Source: an uncultured Salinicoccus sp.
GTDB taxonomy: Bacteria > Bacillota > Bacilli > Staphylococcales > Salinicoccaceae
Direction of reading: 5' to 3'
Length of the DNA stretch: 64,000 nucleotides
NCBI GenBank assembly: GCA_947494965.1
Contig: CANLWV010000002.1
Coordinates: 1-64,000 of the forward strand
The notes under the pieces were generated by a model. It ran no database searches. It worked only from the letters and a program-made list of their open reading frames with translations, and had not been told where the DNA came from. The position numbers and the translations under genes were made by a program. Shown piece by piece: positions 44,660 through 53,980 of this stretch (positions within the stretch are counted from its first letter, which is position 1; every line of letters begins with the position of its first letter).

Positions 44660-46528
44660 TCATGCTACTTTTCTTTTAAACAGTCCGAGCAATACTGCAG
44701 AAACTATTGTACCGATCAATAGTGATGCGAGGAACATCAGTCTGCCCTCACCGATTGTCAGTGCAACGAACAGTCCACCGTGGGGTGCATTCACCGTTGT
44801 GGCGAAAGCCATCGCAAGCGCGCCTGCTGTAGCGGAACCGATGACCATCGTCGGGATGACGCGGAGCGGGTCAGCTGCGGCGAAAGGGATGGCGCCTTCC
44901 GTTATGAATGAAGCACCCATGATCAAGTTTGTCGGGCCGGATGACCTTTCAACCTCCGTAAACTTATTTCTGAATATCATGGTCGCGAATGCAATCGCGA
45001 GCGGCGGCACCATCCCACCGATCATAGCTGCAGTAATCGGTTCTGCGTTGCCCGCTGAAAGTGCTGCAATGCCGAATGCATAAGCTGCTTTGTTTATCGG
45101 GCCACCCATATCGATCGCCATCATGCCACCGACAATGGCCCCAAGCAGGATGATGTTTCCGCCACTCATGCTGCTGAGAGATGTATTCATCCATTCATTC
45201 AATGCACTCGCTGGAGGATCGACGATATAGTACATGATCAGTCCTGTCAAGAACACACCGATCAACGGATAGAGCAGTACTGGCTTCAAACCATCCAATG
45301 TCTGCGGCAAGCCTTCAAGCACTTTCTTGATGCCGACCATCAGATAACCGGCAAGGAAACCGGCGATCAGGCCACCGAGGAAACCTGACCCCATCGTAGA
45401 TGCCATAAGGCCGCCGATCATACCTGGCGCAAGACCCGGCCTATCAGCAATACTCATGGCGATAAAACCGGCAAGGATCGGAATCATCAGCTGAAAGGCA
45501 TTGCCACCGACGAAGTTGATCATTTCAGCAAAAGGATTGTATTGTTCATGATCCGGATCTGCTGAATGGATGCCGAACATGAAACTGGCCGCTATCAATA
45601 TTCCACCAGCAACAACAAATGGCAACATATTGGAGACGCCGTTCATCAAGTGTTTATAAATCGAAGATTTTCCTTTGGATGTCTGGCTCTCTTCAAGCTG
45701 TTTGCCCGGTTCTTTAGCTGCATATGGCGGTCTCGAAGAATCAAGTGCCTGATTGAGCAGTTCCCCGGGACGCTTGATGCCGTCTGCCACCGGAACTTCA
45801 ACAACGTTCTTGCCATCAAAGCGTGACATGTTCACATTCGTATCAGCAGCGACGATGACACCTGCCGCTTTTTCTATATCCGCTTCAGTCAGTTCATTTT
45901 TGACCCCTGCTGAGCCGTTCGTCTCCACTTTGATGTCATAGCCCAGCTCGCCTGCTTTCTTCTTCAAGGCATCTGCTGCCATATAAGTGTGCGCAATACC
46001 CGTTGGACACGCCGTAACACCGACCACATAAGGCTTGTCAGAAGATTCATCGGCTATTTCTTCTGCAGGTGCACTGTCGTCGAAATGATTGATGGTATCC
46101 AATATCTCATCTTCAGTCGATGCCGCCATCAACTGCTTGCGCGCTTCATCATTCATCAATATTGTGGAGAGCTTCGCAAGCGCATCGAGATGGGTCGTCG
46201 CCTGGCCTTCCGGTGCAGCGATCATAAAGAACAGATAAGCCGGTTGCCCATCCATCGAATCATAATCTATCCCATCAATACTGCGGCCGAACATGATTGC
46301 CGGCGTCTTCACCTCAGAAGTCTGGGCATGCGGAATCGCTATGCCGTCACCGACCCCTGTCGTACTTTGATTTTCCCTTTTTTGGATCGCTTCAATGAAA
46401 CGCGTTGAGTCCGTCACTTTGCCTGTCTGTTCCAAGCCTTCAGCGAGTTCTTTTATGACCGCATCCTTATCCTGGGCACGGACAGACATATTAATTGTAT
46501 CTTTTGTCAGCAGTTCTGTTATCCTCAT
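44660..46528 (-). CDS. fruA: PTS fructose transporter, fused IIABC
   Basis: This protein of about 622 residues combines three PTS domains in one chain. IIA has the phospho-His in GIAIPHAQTS. IIB has the phospho-Cys in VGVTACPTGIAHTYMAADAL. IIC has about eight to ten helices (MNGVSNMLPFVVAGG; MAIDMGGPINKAAY). It imports fructose and delivers fructose 1-phosphate to FruK. The start at ATG 46528 is five bases after GGGGTG; the preceding ATG 46531 overlaps the fruK stop. It is the last gene of fruRKA. Confidence 0.92.
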   Translation of the reverse strand: MRITELLTKDTINMSVRAQDKDAVIKELAEGLEQTGKVTDSTRFIEAIQKRENQSTTGVGDGIAIPHAQTSEVKTPAIMFGRSIDGIDYDSMDGQPAYLFFMIAAPEGQATTHLDALAKLSTILMNDEARKQLMAASTEDEILDTINHFDDSAPAEEIADESSDKPYVVGVTACPTGIAHTYMAADALKKKAGELGYDIKVETNGSAGVKNELTEADIEKAAGVIVAADTNVNMSRFDGKNVVEVPVADGIKRPGELLNQALDSSRPPYAAKEPGKQLEESQTSKGKSSIYKHLMNGVSNMLPFVVAGGILIAASFMFGIHSADPDHEQYNPFAEMINFVGGNAFQLMIPILAGFIAMSIADRPGLAPGMIGGLMASTMGSGFLGGLIAGFLAGYLMVGIKKVLEGLPQTLDGLKPVLLYPLIGVFLTGLIMYYIVDPPASALNEWMNTSLSSMSGGNIILLGAIVGGMMAIDMGGPINKAAYAFGIAALSAGNAEPITAAMIGGMVPPLAIAFATMIFRNKFTEVERSSGPTNLIMGASFITEGAIPFAAADPLRVIPTMVIGSATAGALAMAFATTVNAPHGGLFVALTIGEGRLMFLASLLIGTIVSAVLLGLFKRKVA

Positions 46529-47442
46529 CATTTCACCCCTTCTATCGATTGAAGTTCTATCTTATCCACTAAACGCTCAATATCCGCCCTTTTGGCAAGG
46601 TCGTCATTAAATGCTGTGGCACTTCCTGAAGCCACTGCATATTTAAGTTGCGTTTCAAGTCCACTCCCTTTTTTACCGAGGAATCCTGCGACCGTCGAGT
46701 CGCCTGCACCTACAGAGTTTTTGAGCGTTCCAGGTGGAGGTGGCATGCGATAGACGGCATTCGCATTGACAAATAGCGCCCCTTCACTGCCGAGTGTCAG
46801 TAATATATTTGAAGCACCCTGGGCCAGAAGCTCGTCGCAAGCATCAATCATCTCTTGCTGCGTAATCAGTCTACGCCCCACCATCCCTTCCAATTCGACG
46901 TGGTTGGGCTTGATCAGATAAGGGTTATACTTCAAGGTTGATAGCAGCTTCTGCCCTTCAGTGTCGATGCTGAAGCTGATATTACGCTCATGGAGGAGAC
47001 GGCTCAAAAATTCATACACATCCTTATGGTTCGAGGGCACACTGCCGGCGAACACAACATGGTCGCCCTCATCCAAAGATGTGAGTTGATCCTCAAGCTT
47101 GGCGAGATCATCATCAGTGATGATTGGTCCTGCGCCATTTATTTCGGTTTCATCATCCGTCTTTAATTTGACGTTGATGCGCGTATCTCCTTCCACTCTT
47201 AAAAAATCAGTTTTAATGCCGCTTTTTGACAACGCAGATTCAATGAAATCTCCGGTGAATCCGCCTACGAATCCAAGTGCAGTCGTTTCAACACCGAGTT
47301 CATTCAAGATGCGTGATACATTGATGCCTTTACCGCCTGCGTATTTGACGGTATCAGAACTTCTGTTGAGTGCACCCATTTTAATTTTCTCTAGCCTTAC
47401 TACATAATCCACAGATGGATTGAATGTTACTGTATAGATCAT
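46528..47442 (-). CDS. fruK: 1-phosphofructokinase
   Basis: This 304-residue PfkB-family kinase phosphorylates fructose 1-phosphate to fructose 1,6-bisphosphate. It has the substrate-binding start MIYTVTFNPSVDYVV, the GGKGINVSRIL motif, and the catalytic Asp in NSVGAGDSTVAGFLG. It overlaps the fruR stop by four bases and runs directly into fruA, so translation is coupled along the operon. Confidence 0.92.
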   Translation of the reverse strand: MIYTVTFNPSVDYVVRLEKIKMGALNRSSDTVKYAGGKGINVSRILNELGVETTALGFVGGFTGDFIESALSKSGIKTDFLRVEGDTRINVKLKTDDETEINGAGPIITDDDLAKLEDQLTSLDEGDHVVFAGSVPSNHKDVYEFLSRLLHERNISFSIDTEGQKLLSTLKYNPYLIKPNHVELEGMVGRRLITQQEMIDACDELLAQGASNILLTLGSEGALFVNANAVYRMPPPPGTLKNSVGAGDSTVAGFLGKKGSGLETQLKYAVASGSATAFNDDLAKRADIERLVDKIELQSIEGVK

Positions 47443-48191
47443 TGACTGCCACCCCCTATTATATTTGTCCTTGATTGGATTGCTTTAATGAAACCGTGGG
47501 AAGCATCGTCGGTAATGATTGCCGTCTCTTCTATATCGGCAAAATGGACGAATGCATTACGGTTGTATTTCGAACTGTCGACCAGTGCATATGCCAGGCT
47601 GGACTGACGGATGGCACTCTTCTTTATGAACGCTTCTGCTTCTTTGGGTGTCGATAAACCATGTTCAGCCGAAATGGCATTTGCCCCTACGAAGCACTTA
47701 TCGAAATTGAGGTGATTGATCTTCTCTATGACTTCAGGGCCCACCACTGCTTTGGTCGCCGGTTTGACTCTGCCAGATAAAACATGTGTTTCATGCCCGT
47801 TCCGGACCAACGGTTCTATCAGGGTGATGCCATTCGTCACAATCGTGATGTTCTCTTGATTGATGAAGTGTACCATCTCATAGGTCGTGGTACCGGCGTC
47901 AATAAATATGACATCTCCCTCTTCTATCAATGAAGCAGCCGTTTGAGCGATTTTGATTTTCTTGGAGAGGTTTTTTACGGATTTTTCTCCATAATCCTCT
48001 TCCCTCTCATTTCTTCTGATCGTCGCCCCGCCATGCACCCGTTGAAGGGCGCCTTCATCCTCTAGATACGAGAGGTCGCGTCTTACAGTGGCTGAACTGC
48101 TTTTGGTCAGTTCGACAAGTGTATTGACGGAAGCAGTTCCATTTTTGGCAAGGTGGTCCATTATGATTTCATATCTTTTTGACGTGAGCAT
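47439..48191 (-). CDS. fruR: DeoR-family repressor of the fructose operon
   Basis: This 250-residue regulator has the DeoR helix-turn-helix at the start (SVNTLVELTKSSSATVRRDLSYL, reported here by its pattern) and the sugar-phosphate sensor domain with DAGTTTYEM. FruR-type members release DNA when fructose 1-phosphate accumulates. It is the first gene of the operon and probably autoregulated through TGATTG repeats upstream of the promoter. Confidence 0.88.
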   Translation of the reverse strand: MLTSKRYEIIMDHLAKNGTASVNTLVELTKSSSATVRRDLSYLEDEGALQRVHGGATIRRNEREEDYGEKSVKNLSKKIKIAQTAASLIEEGDVIFIDAGTTTYEMVHFINQENITIVTNGITLIEPLVRNGHETHVLSGRVKPATKAVVGPEVIEKINHLNFDKCFVGANAISAEHGLSTPKEAEAFIKKSAIRQSSLAYALVDSSKYNRNAFVHFADIEETAIITDDASHGFIKAIQSRTNIIGGGSQ

Positions 48192-48211
48192 TTAATCACC
48201 CTCTTGAATGG

Positions 48212-48240
48212 ATTGTATCGTAAAATTCGATCAAAATCAA
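48212..48240 (-). promoter_or_regulatory. fruRKA promoter
   Basis: On the minus strand TTGATT (48235-48240) and TACAAT (48212-48217) are 17 bp apart. Several TGATTG/TGATTA/TGATCG repeats occur in the 60 bases upstream and across the -35, a likely set of FruR half-sites. Confidence 0.65.
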
Positions 48241-48277
48241 TCTTTAACAATCAATATTAATCATGTCCAATCAAAAA

Positions 48278-48306
48278 AATAGCACCCGCGAATGCGGAGG
48301 CTATTT
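48278..48306 (-). terminator. Terminator of the nfeD-floA operon
   Basis: On the minus strand AATAGC-x-TCCGC and GCGGG-x-GCTATT form a stem that includes the last gene's stop codon and is followed by seven T residues. Confidence 0.75.
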
Positions 48307-48966
48307 CTTCGATTTAGGCTTACCCAGTATTTCAGAAAAAATGACGCCGTTGACGACATCTTGTGCCTCAAATGTAAGACCGTTTTTCTTCAATTTTGGT
48401 TTTTCCTTTTTACCGCCAGTGTGTCTTTCCGTTTCTGCTTCCGGTTTGCCAACTTCTATCGGAGCGTTGCGACTTCGGGACTGCCCCATTCTGGATTGGC
48501 TTTCCTCTTTTACCCTCTCAGCCCAATCTGTGTTTCTCGCCTCACGTTCAAGATTCTGTACTTGACGCCCAGCCTTTGTGTTCTTTGCTTTGTCTTCCAT
48601 TGAGCGGCTGGATGTGCGCTCAGATGAAGTCCGTTCACTGGAACGGCGTTCTCTCGGTTGGCGTTCACCACGTGTGGATACCGGTCTCGAAGATTGCCCA
48701 GTCTGCTGTTCTTGACGGACAGGTTGAGTCTTGTTGTCTTCTCCGGTGCCCATACGACGCTCAATCTCGCCCATCAGATCGCCAAACATGCCTTTTGATT
48801 CATCTGGCGTGTTCGGTTGTCTTCTTCTTGGTGCAGATTTGCTGGTAGGACGCTCCATCTTGCTCGGATCAATATTCCGCTCCTGATTTTTGCTTTTATC
48901 TTTTTGGCTGGCGATCGCTGTATAGATGATACCGCCCAAAAATATAAGCAGAGGAAGTATTTCCAT
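48301..48966 (-). CDS. Membrane-anchored basic low-complexity protein
   Basis: This 221-residue protein has one N-terminal membrane helix (MEILPLLIFLGGIIYTAIA) and a long disordered cytoplasmic tail dominated by Arg, Ser, Glu and Gln, with repeats such as RRSSERTSSERTSSR. A conserved-looking C-terminus reads LTFEAQDVVNGVIFSEILG. It is the third gene after nfeD and floA, 11 bp behind floA, so it is probably a partner of flotillin membrane domains. The analogous gene in bacilli is also poorly characterised. Function not established. Confidence 0.6.
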   Translation of the reverse strand: MEILPLLIFLGGIIYTAIASQKDKSKNQERNIDPSKMERPTSKSAPRRRQPNTPDESKGMFGDLMGEIERRMGTGEDNKTQPVRQEQQTGQSSRPVSTRGERQPRERRSSERTSSERTSSRSMEDKAKNTKAGRQVQNLEREARNTDWAERVKEESQSRMGQSRSRNAPIEVGKPEAETERHTGGKKEKPKLKKNGLTFEAQDVVNGVIFSEILGKPKSKK

Positions 48967-48977
48967 AGTATCACAGC

Positions 48978-49985
48978 CTATTCATCTTGATCTTTGCGTG
49001 TCGGGTCCGTCATTTTGTTGATCGAATCGCGCATATTTGTATCCGCTTCGACATTTTTCAGATCATAGTAATCGCTGACTCCGATATTACCGCTTTCAAG
49101 TGCCTGTGCAAACGCAAGTGGTACTTTGGATTCTGCTTCGACCACTTTCGCACGCATTTCTTCTACGCGTGCTTTCATTTCCTGTTCTTGTGCAACAGCC
49201 ATTGCACGGCGTTCTTCTGCTTTAGCCTGGGCGATATTCTTATCGGCCACAGCCTGTTCAGTCTGAAGGTCTGCACCGATGTTCTTGCCGATGTCCACAT
49301 CAGCAATGTCTATCGACAGAATTTCAAAGGCTGTACCGGAATCGAGTCCTTTAGCCAATACTGTCTTTGAGATGCTGTCAGGGTTCTCAAGTACCGCTGT
49401 ATGGCGTTTTGAAGAACCAATCGTGGAAACGATGCCTTCACCTACACGTGCAACGATCGTTTCTTCACCTGCACCACCGACAAGACGTTCGATGTTGGCA
49501 CGGACGGTGATGCGCGCTTTCGCCTTGACTTCGATCCCGTCCATTGCAACACCCGCAATGAAAGGTGTCTCGATGACTTTAGGATTGACGCTCATCTGTA
49601 CTGCTTCCAAAACGTCACGGCCTGCAAGGTCAATGGCCGCACACCGTTCAAACGTAAGGTTGATGTCCGCACGCTGCGCTGCAATAAGCGCATCTACAAC
49701 ACGGTCTACGTTACCACCTGCGAGGAAGTGCGACTCCAATTGGTTCGTCGACACTTTCAGGCCGGCTTTATGTGCCTTGATCATCGGTTCGATGACCCGC
49801 TTAGGCTTGACCCGTCTGAGCCTCATCCCGACAAGCGAGAAAATACCTACATTAACGCCTGCAGCTATGGCAGAAATCCATAGCCCGATCGGCACGAAGG
49901 ACAGGAAGAAGGAAATTACAATGAATGCAACAACAACCAAAAAGATGATCATCAATCCTGATCCTGTAATAAACATAAGATTCAT
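48978..49985 (-). CDS. floA: Flotillin-like protein FloA
   Basis: This 335-residue membrane scaffold protein has two adjacent N-terminal hydrophobic stretches (about residues 6-35 and 38-55). The SPFH/flotillin beta domain follows ([42 protein letters not shown]), then a helical coiled region rich in Ala, Glu and Lys ([20 protein letters not shown]). It organises functional membrane microdomains. Its NfeD partner lies directly upstream on the same strand. AAGGAG precedes ATG 49985. Confidence 0.9.
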   Translation of the reverse strand: MNLMFITGSGLMIIFLVVVAFIVISFFLSFVPIGLWISAIAAGVNVGIFSLVGMRLRRVKPKRVIEPMIKAHKAGLKVSTNQLESHFLAGGNVDRVVDALIAAQRADINLTFERCAAIDLAGRDVLEAVQMSVNPKVIETPFIAGVAMDGIEVKAKARITVRANIERLVGGAGEETIVARVGEGIVSTIGSSKRHTAVLENPDSISKTVLAKGLDSGTAFEILSIDIADVDIGKNIGADLQTEQAVADKNIAQAKAEERRAMAVAQEQEMKARVEEMRAKVVEAESKVPLAFAQALESGNIGVSDYYDLKNVEADTNMRDSINKMTDPTRKDQDE

Positions 49986-50003
49986 ATGATACGCTCCTTT
50001 TCA

Positions 50004-50687
50004 TTATTCTTCTAATGGTCTGACGACTACGCGCGTTCCCTCGACATGTATCACTTTTACATCTACATTCCCTTCAATGAACGCACCTTCTGCAACAGCA
50101 TCGATACGCTGGTCACCAAACTTGATTGTTCCTGATGGTCTGAGCGGAGTAACCGTTTTGGCAGCTTCCCCGAGCAGATACGACCGGTCATCAAATGACG
50201 TGTAACCAGACTCCTTATCTGTGGCATCCTCTAGAATCAGACGGCTCAAAAAAGGAATTTTCTTCTTCTTGAACTTCACAAATATCACCCATTCGACTAA
50301 TGCCATTAAAATGATGGTAGCTAAGAAAATGCTGAAGAGCAGCATATCATCACTTACAAGCAAGATACTAAAAAGCAGCATCAGGCCACCCAAAATGCCA
50401 AGTATGGCACCGATTACAAAAAACTCGATTATCATGAACATCATGCCCACAATAAAGAGCGAGAGTGATAACCCACTGTAATCTCCAACTAGAAGGTGTC
50501 CTGCATAAAACACGATAATTGAGAGGAAGGAGAGGAGGCCAAGAAAATTGAAGTTCTCGGAAAACAGCTGATAGATCAAACCTAAAAAGAATGTGGATAA
50601 TAAAATAAAGGCAATCAATGGCATGGTTACGACATCTCTGAAGGTTGTTATGAAACTTCCGAGCAAAAATGAATCTAGTATCGCCAT
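50004..50687 (-). CDS. NfeD-family membrane protein
   Basis: This protein is about 227 residues with an N-terminal set of about five membrane helices. It ends in a soluble OB-fold NfeD domain (AKTVTPLRPSGTIKFGDQRI, AEGAFIEGNVDVKVIHVEGT). NfeD proteins accompany SPFH proteins; this is the truncated type without the protease domain. ATG 50687 follows GGAGGGATTCAA, unlike the start at 50717. It is co-transcribed with floA. Confidence 0.85.
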   Translation of the reverse strand: MAILDSFLLGSFITTFRDVVTMPLIAFILLSTFFLGLIYQLFSENFNFLGLLSFLSIIVFYAGHLLVGDYSGLSLSLFIVGMMFMIIEFFVIGAILGILGGLMLLFSILLVSDDMLLFSIFLATIILMALVEWVIFVKFKKKKIPFLSRLILEDATDKESGYTSFDDRSYLLGEAAKTVTPLRPSGTIKFGDQRIDAVAEGAFIEGNVDVKVIHVEGTRVVVRPLEE

Positions 50688-50752
50688 TTGAATCCCTCCA
50701 TTAAGTCCATTATACATTAAAACATACTATTATAAAATCGATTCCACTAAAA

Positions 50753-50777
50753 AGAGACAGCACTGTGTGCTGTCTCT
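50753..50777 (-). terminator. Terminator of rpsU
   Basis: AGAGACAGCAC and GTGCTGTCTCT form an 11-pair stem with a three-base loop, followed on the minus strand by TTTTTAGTGG. Confidence 0.85.
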
Positions 50778-50805
50778 ATATATCGACTATTCAGAGGGAG
50801 TCGAC

Positions 50806-50982
50806 CTATTTGAATTTACGTTTACGGGCAGCTTCTGATTTCTTTTTGCGTCTTACACTAGGTTTTTCGTAAAATTCTCTTTTACGAGCTTCCTTGATCG
50901 TGCCGCTTTTAGAAACTGTGCGCTTGAAACGACGCAGCGCGTCTTCAATAGGTTCATTTTGCTTAACTACTGTTTTAGACAT
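50806..50982 (-). CDS. rpsU: Ribosomal protein bS21
   Basis: This 58-residue protein reads [20 protein letters not shown] at the start and ends in a strongly basic Arg/Lys tail ([19 protein letters not shown]). It is bS21 of the small ribosomal subunit, which helps start selection on mRNA. GGAGGGAGGG precedes ATG 50982. It has its own strong promoter in the gap after deoC and its own terminator. Confidence 0.95.
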   Translation of the reverse strand: MSKTVVKQNEPIEDALRRFKRTVSKSGTIKEARKREFYEKPSVRRKKKSEAARKRKFK

Positions 50983-51020
50983 CGTCTTCCCTCCCTCCGG
51001 ATAACAAAAAGCTTACTTAT

Positions 51021-51040
51021 TACATAGTATCTACTATGTA
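51021..51040. repeat. Palindrome at the rpsU transcription start
   Basis: TACATAGTA-TC-TACTATGTA is a perfect 9-2-9 palindrome placed right at the predicted transcription start of rpsU. It could be a protein site or a 5' stem-loop in the leader. Confidence 0.55.
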
Positions 51041-51047
51041 CTTATAC

Positions 51048-51076
51048 ATTATAATATATAGAGAAAATTGGGTCAA
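51048..51076 (-). promoter_or_regulatory. rpsU promoter
   Basis: On the minus strand TTGACC (51071-51076) and TATAAT (51048-51053) are 17 bp apart, close to the vegetative consensus. It lies in the 100 bp between deoC and rpsU. Confidence 0.75.
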
Positions 51077-51083
51077 CCGCTAA

Positions 51084-51749
51084 TTAATAACTGCTCTCTC
51101 CCTGGCCACCGTTTACGATCGCTATACCGCTTGATGCACCGATTCTCGTTGCACCACTTTCAATCATGAGTTTAGCATCTTCAAACGAGCGGACGCCGCC
51201 GCTGGCCTTGACTCCCATGTCTTCTCCTACAGTCATCCTCATCAGGGCGACATCTTTGACTTTGGCGCCTTCCCCATTGAAACCAGTGGAGGTCTTGACG
51301 AAATCGGCACCCGCCTTCTTGCTCAGTTCACATGCCTTAACGATTTCATCACTGTCTAAAAGCGCAGTTTCGATGATGACTTTGACGATTACTTCCTGGC
51401 CTGCTGCATCGCATACGGATTTGATGTCATTATATACCAAATCTTCATTTCCCGATTTCAGCGCTCCGATATTGATGACCATATCCACTTCATCCGCTCC
51501 ATTTTGGATCGCGTTCATCGTCTCGAACGCCTTCACTTCAGAAGTAGAGGCTCCAAGCGGGAAGCCGATGACTGTACATACTTTGACATTGCTGTCTTCC
51601 AGCAGGTCTCTTGAAGTTGCCACCCATGCCGGGTTGATGCAGACGCTGCAGAAGTCATATTCTTTTGCTTCCTTGCAAAGTTCGAAAATCTGATCTTGGG
51701 TTGCTTCAGGTTTAAGCAGTGTATGATCGATATATTTTGAAAGTTCCAT
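51084..51749 (-). CDS. deoC: Deoxyribose-phosphate aldolase
   Basis: This 221-residue class I aldolase cleaves deoxyribose 5-phosphate to acetaldehyde and glyceraldehyde 3-phosphate. The Schiff-base lysine lies in [12 protein letters not shown] and the proton-relay lysine in FVKTSTGF. The N-terminus ([12 protein letters not shown]) and [11 protein letters not shown] phosphate loop are typical. Acetaldehyde produced could be used by aldehyde dehydrogenases. It lies between mtaB and rpsU, which are neighbours or near neighbours in related genomes. Confidence 0.92.
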   Translation of the reverse strand: MELSKYIDHTLLKPEATQDQIFELCKEAKEYDFCSVCINPAWVATSRDLLEDSNVKVCTVIGFPLGASTSEVKAFETMNAIQNGADEVDMVINIGALKSGNEDLVYNDIKSVCDAAGQEVIVKVIIETALLDSDEIVKACELSKKAGADFVKTSTGFNGEGAKVKDVALMRMTVGEDMGVKASGGVRSFEDAKLMIESGATRIGASSGIAIVNGGQGESSY

Positions 51750-51811
51750 TCTTCCACTCCATTACTTTAGGATTATCAGATGATCCTTTTTTATTGTTTC
51801 AAGTCAAATAA

Positions 51812-53161
51812 CTAAATCGTGCGCTCCAGATAGGCATAGGCTTTAACCATCGGTTTCTCGAGGACTTTAACGACTTCCCCTTTGCTGACTGGATAGCCAG
51901 GTTCTGTAATCTTCACTTTGATGAGTTCACCCGTCAAGGAAGCGTCTCCTTCTATTTCCACCTTCAGATAGTTATCTGAGTGGCCGATGAGCTTACCGTC
52001 CTTTTCTTCTTCTGGTATGATTTCAAGCACATCGTCCTTGAACAGTTCGGCATAGCTTGTCGCCAGGCGGTCTGAGAGTTCGATCAGGCGATGGACCCTT
52101 TCATTCTTCACATTTTCATCCACCTGATCCGTCATGCGTGCGGCTGGCGTGCCTGTGCGTATCGAATACGGGAATACATGCAGTTCAGAGAAATGGTGAC
52201 GATTGATGAAGTCATATGTCTCCATGAACTCTTCTTCTGTTTCTCCTGGGAAACCGACTATGACGTCACTTGTGATGGCGACATTCGGCATGATCTCTTT
52301 CAATTTGATGATGCGTGACTCGAAGAATTCCATCGTATACTTGCGGCGCATGCGTTTTAGGACTGTATCACTGCCTGATTGTATCGGTATGTGGAGGTGG
52401 CGTACTATCTTATTCGAGTCATTGATGACATCGATGACTTCGTCGGTCAGCTGGCTCGCCTCGATGCTTGAAATCCTGAGACGGTTCAGCCCTTCCACTT
52501 CCTCAAGGTCACGCAACAGCTGGGCCAGGTTGTAATCCTTGAGATCTTCTCCGTAGCCTCCCGTATGGATGCCTGTGAGGACGATTTCCTTATAGCCTTC
52601 ATTGACCAGTTGAGTCGCTTGTTCAATGACTTTCTCCGGGTCCCTCGAACGCATGAGGCCCCGTGCCCACGGGATGATGCAGAATGTGCAGAAGTTGTTG
52701 CACCCCTCCTGTATCTTCAAGGTTGCACGTGTCCTATCCGTAAAGTACGGCACATCCATCTCTTCATATGTACGTTTCTTCATGATGTTCTTTACGCCAT
52801 TGATCGGTTGGCGTTCCTCATGGTACTGGTTGACATAGCCGATAAGCTTGTCGCGGTCTTCTGTACCGATGATGATATCGACGCCCGGAATCTCCATGAT
52901 ATCCTTTGGTGCAGTCTGGGCGTAGCATCCTGTCACGCAGACTACGGCATCCGGATTTTTCCTGATGGCCCGCCTGATGACTTGTCTGCTTTTTTTATCT
53001 CCGGTATTCGTTACGGTACATGTATTGATGACGAATACATCAGCGTTCTGGTCAAATTCCACGCGGTCATACCCTTCATTTTTGAAGAGCTGCCACATCG
53101 CTTCCGTTTCGTAGTGGTTTACCTTACAGCCGAGTGTATGGAATGCAATTGTTTTTTCAGT
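51812..53161 (-). CDS. mtaB: tRNA t6A37 methylthiotransferase
   Basis: This radical-SAM methylthiotransferase is about 449 residues and converts t6A37 to ms2t6A in tRNAs reading ANN codons. It has the N-terminal MTTase domain with conserved cysteines (LGCKVNHYETEAM, NTCTVT, VTGCYAQ), the radical-SAM cluster motif CNNFCTFCIIPWARG, and a C-terminal TRAM domain. ATG 53161 is taken because it yields the usual start (MTEKTIAFHTLGCKVN). It follows rsmE in the heat-shock/modification operon. Confidence 0.92.
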   Translation of the reverse strand, partial: TEKTIAFHTLGCKVNHYETEAMWQLFKNEGYDRVEFDQNADVFVINTCTVTNTGDKKSRQVIRRAIRKNPDAVVCVTGCYAQTAPKDIMEIPGVDIIIGTEDRDKLIGYVNQYHEERQPINGVKNIMKKRTYEEMDVPYFTDRTRATLKIQEGCNNFCTFCIIPWARGLMRSRDPEKVIEQATQLVNEGYKEIVLTGIHTGGYGEDLKDYNLAQLLRDLEEVEGLNRLRISSIEASQLTDEVIDVINDSNKIVRHLHIPIQSGSDTVLKRMRRKYTMEFFESRIIKLKEIMPNVAITSDVIVGFPGETEEEFMETYDFINRHHFSELHVFPYSIRTGTPAARMTDQVDENVKNERVHRLIELSDRLATSYAELFKDDVLEIIPEEEKDGKLIGHSDNYLKVEIEGDASLTGELIKVKITEPGYPVSKGEVVKVLEKPMVKAYAYLERTI

Positions 53162-53229
53162 CATTAAAATCAGATCTTTCTTCATAGAATTTGTCGTACA
53201 TCTGCACCAAATATAGCACAGCCGGCCCG

Positions 53230-53976
53230 TTACTTCAATGGAGCCGGCGGTGCTTCGAATATGGTGCTGATGGCTGACAGCGCATATAACGGAGCTGTTT
53301 CTGCGCGCATAATACGGGGGCCAAGATGGACTGAGTGAAAATGCGATAATCTTTCCACCTCACGCTCACTGAACCCGCCTTCAGGTCCGAAGATGATAGC
53401 TATGTGATCGCCAGTTGCAGCTTCACCCGCCGCTTCAGCTAAACTGGCTGCACGCTCCCCTGCATTTCCTTCAAAGGCGAAGAACACATGATCGAACTGT
53501 TCGAAATCCAGTTGAATTGCCCCTGCCTCAAATCCTATTTGCGGAATGATTTGGCGCCGGCTCTGTTCGCTCGCTTCCTTGATGATTTTCTCAAACCGTT
53601 CAAGGCGTTTCCGCCGCTTTTTATCATCCAGTTTGACGATTGACCGATCCGCTGCATATATCTGAAAGGCGTGGGCGCCAAGTTCCGTTGCCTTCTGGAG
53701 CATCCATTCGAATTTCTCGCCTTTCAAAAGCGGGCACAGCACTGTCACATCAATCGGAAGTTCGGGGGATTCTTCAATCAGTTCCACAGGCATGAGACTT
53801 ACCGACTCTTCCACTGTAAGCAACTTACATAAATACGTCTGTCTCGAGGCATCTACCATATGGACAGTATCTCCGGGCTTAAAACGCATCACATTCCTGA
53901 CATGATGCACATCTGACTCCGGAAGCTCGAAAGCTTTCCCCTTTTCGACGACGTCTTTTGTGAAGTACCTCTGCAT
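53230..53976 (-). CDS. rsmE: 16S rRNA m3U1498 methyltransferase
   Basis: This SPOUT-class methyltransferase is about 248 residues. It has an N-terminal PUA-like domain (MQRYFTKDVVEKGKAFELPE) and the C-terminal knot with IIFGPEGGFSEREV and LGPRIMRAETAPLYALSAI. It modifies U1498 of 16S rRNA. The start is four bases after the prmA stop, with AGAAGGT as site; the longer start at 54015 overlaps prmA. Confidence 0.92.
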   Translation of the reverse strand: MQRYFTKDVVEKGKAFELPESDVHHVRNVMRFKPGDTVHMVDASRQTYLCKLLTVEESVSLMPVELIEESPELPIDVTVLCPLLKGEKFEWMLQKATELGAHAFQIYAADRSIVKLDDKKRRKRLERFEKIIKEASEQSRRQIIPQIGFEAGAIQLDFEQFDHVFFAFEGNAGERAASLAEAAGEAATGDHIAIIFGPEGGFSEREVERLSHFHSVHLGPRIMRAETAPLYALSAISTIFEAPPAPLK

Positions 53977-53980
53977 GGTG

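Noticed and set aside
52565-53167. 200-codon plus-strand frame opposite mtaB
   Set aside because: Shadow of the conserved mtaB gene with no start signal.
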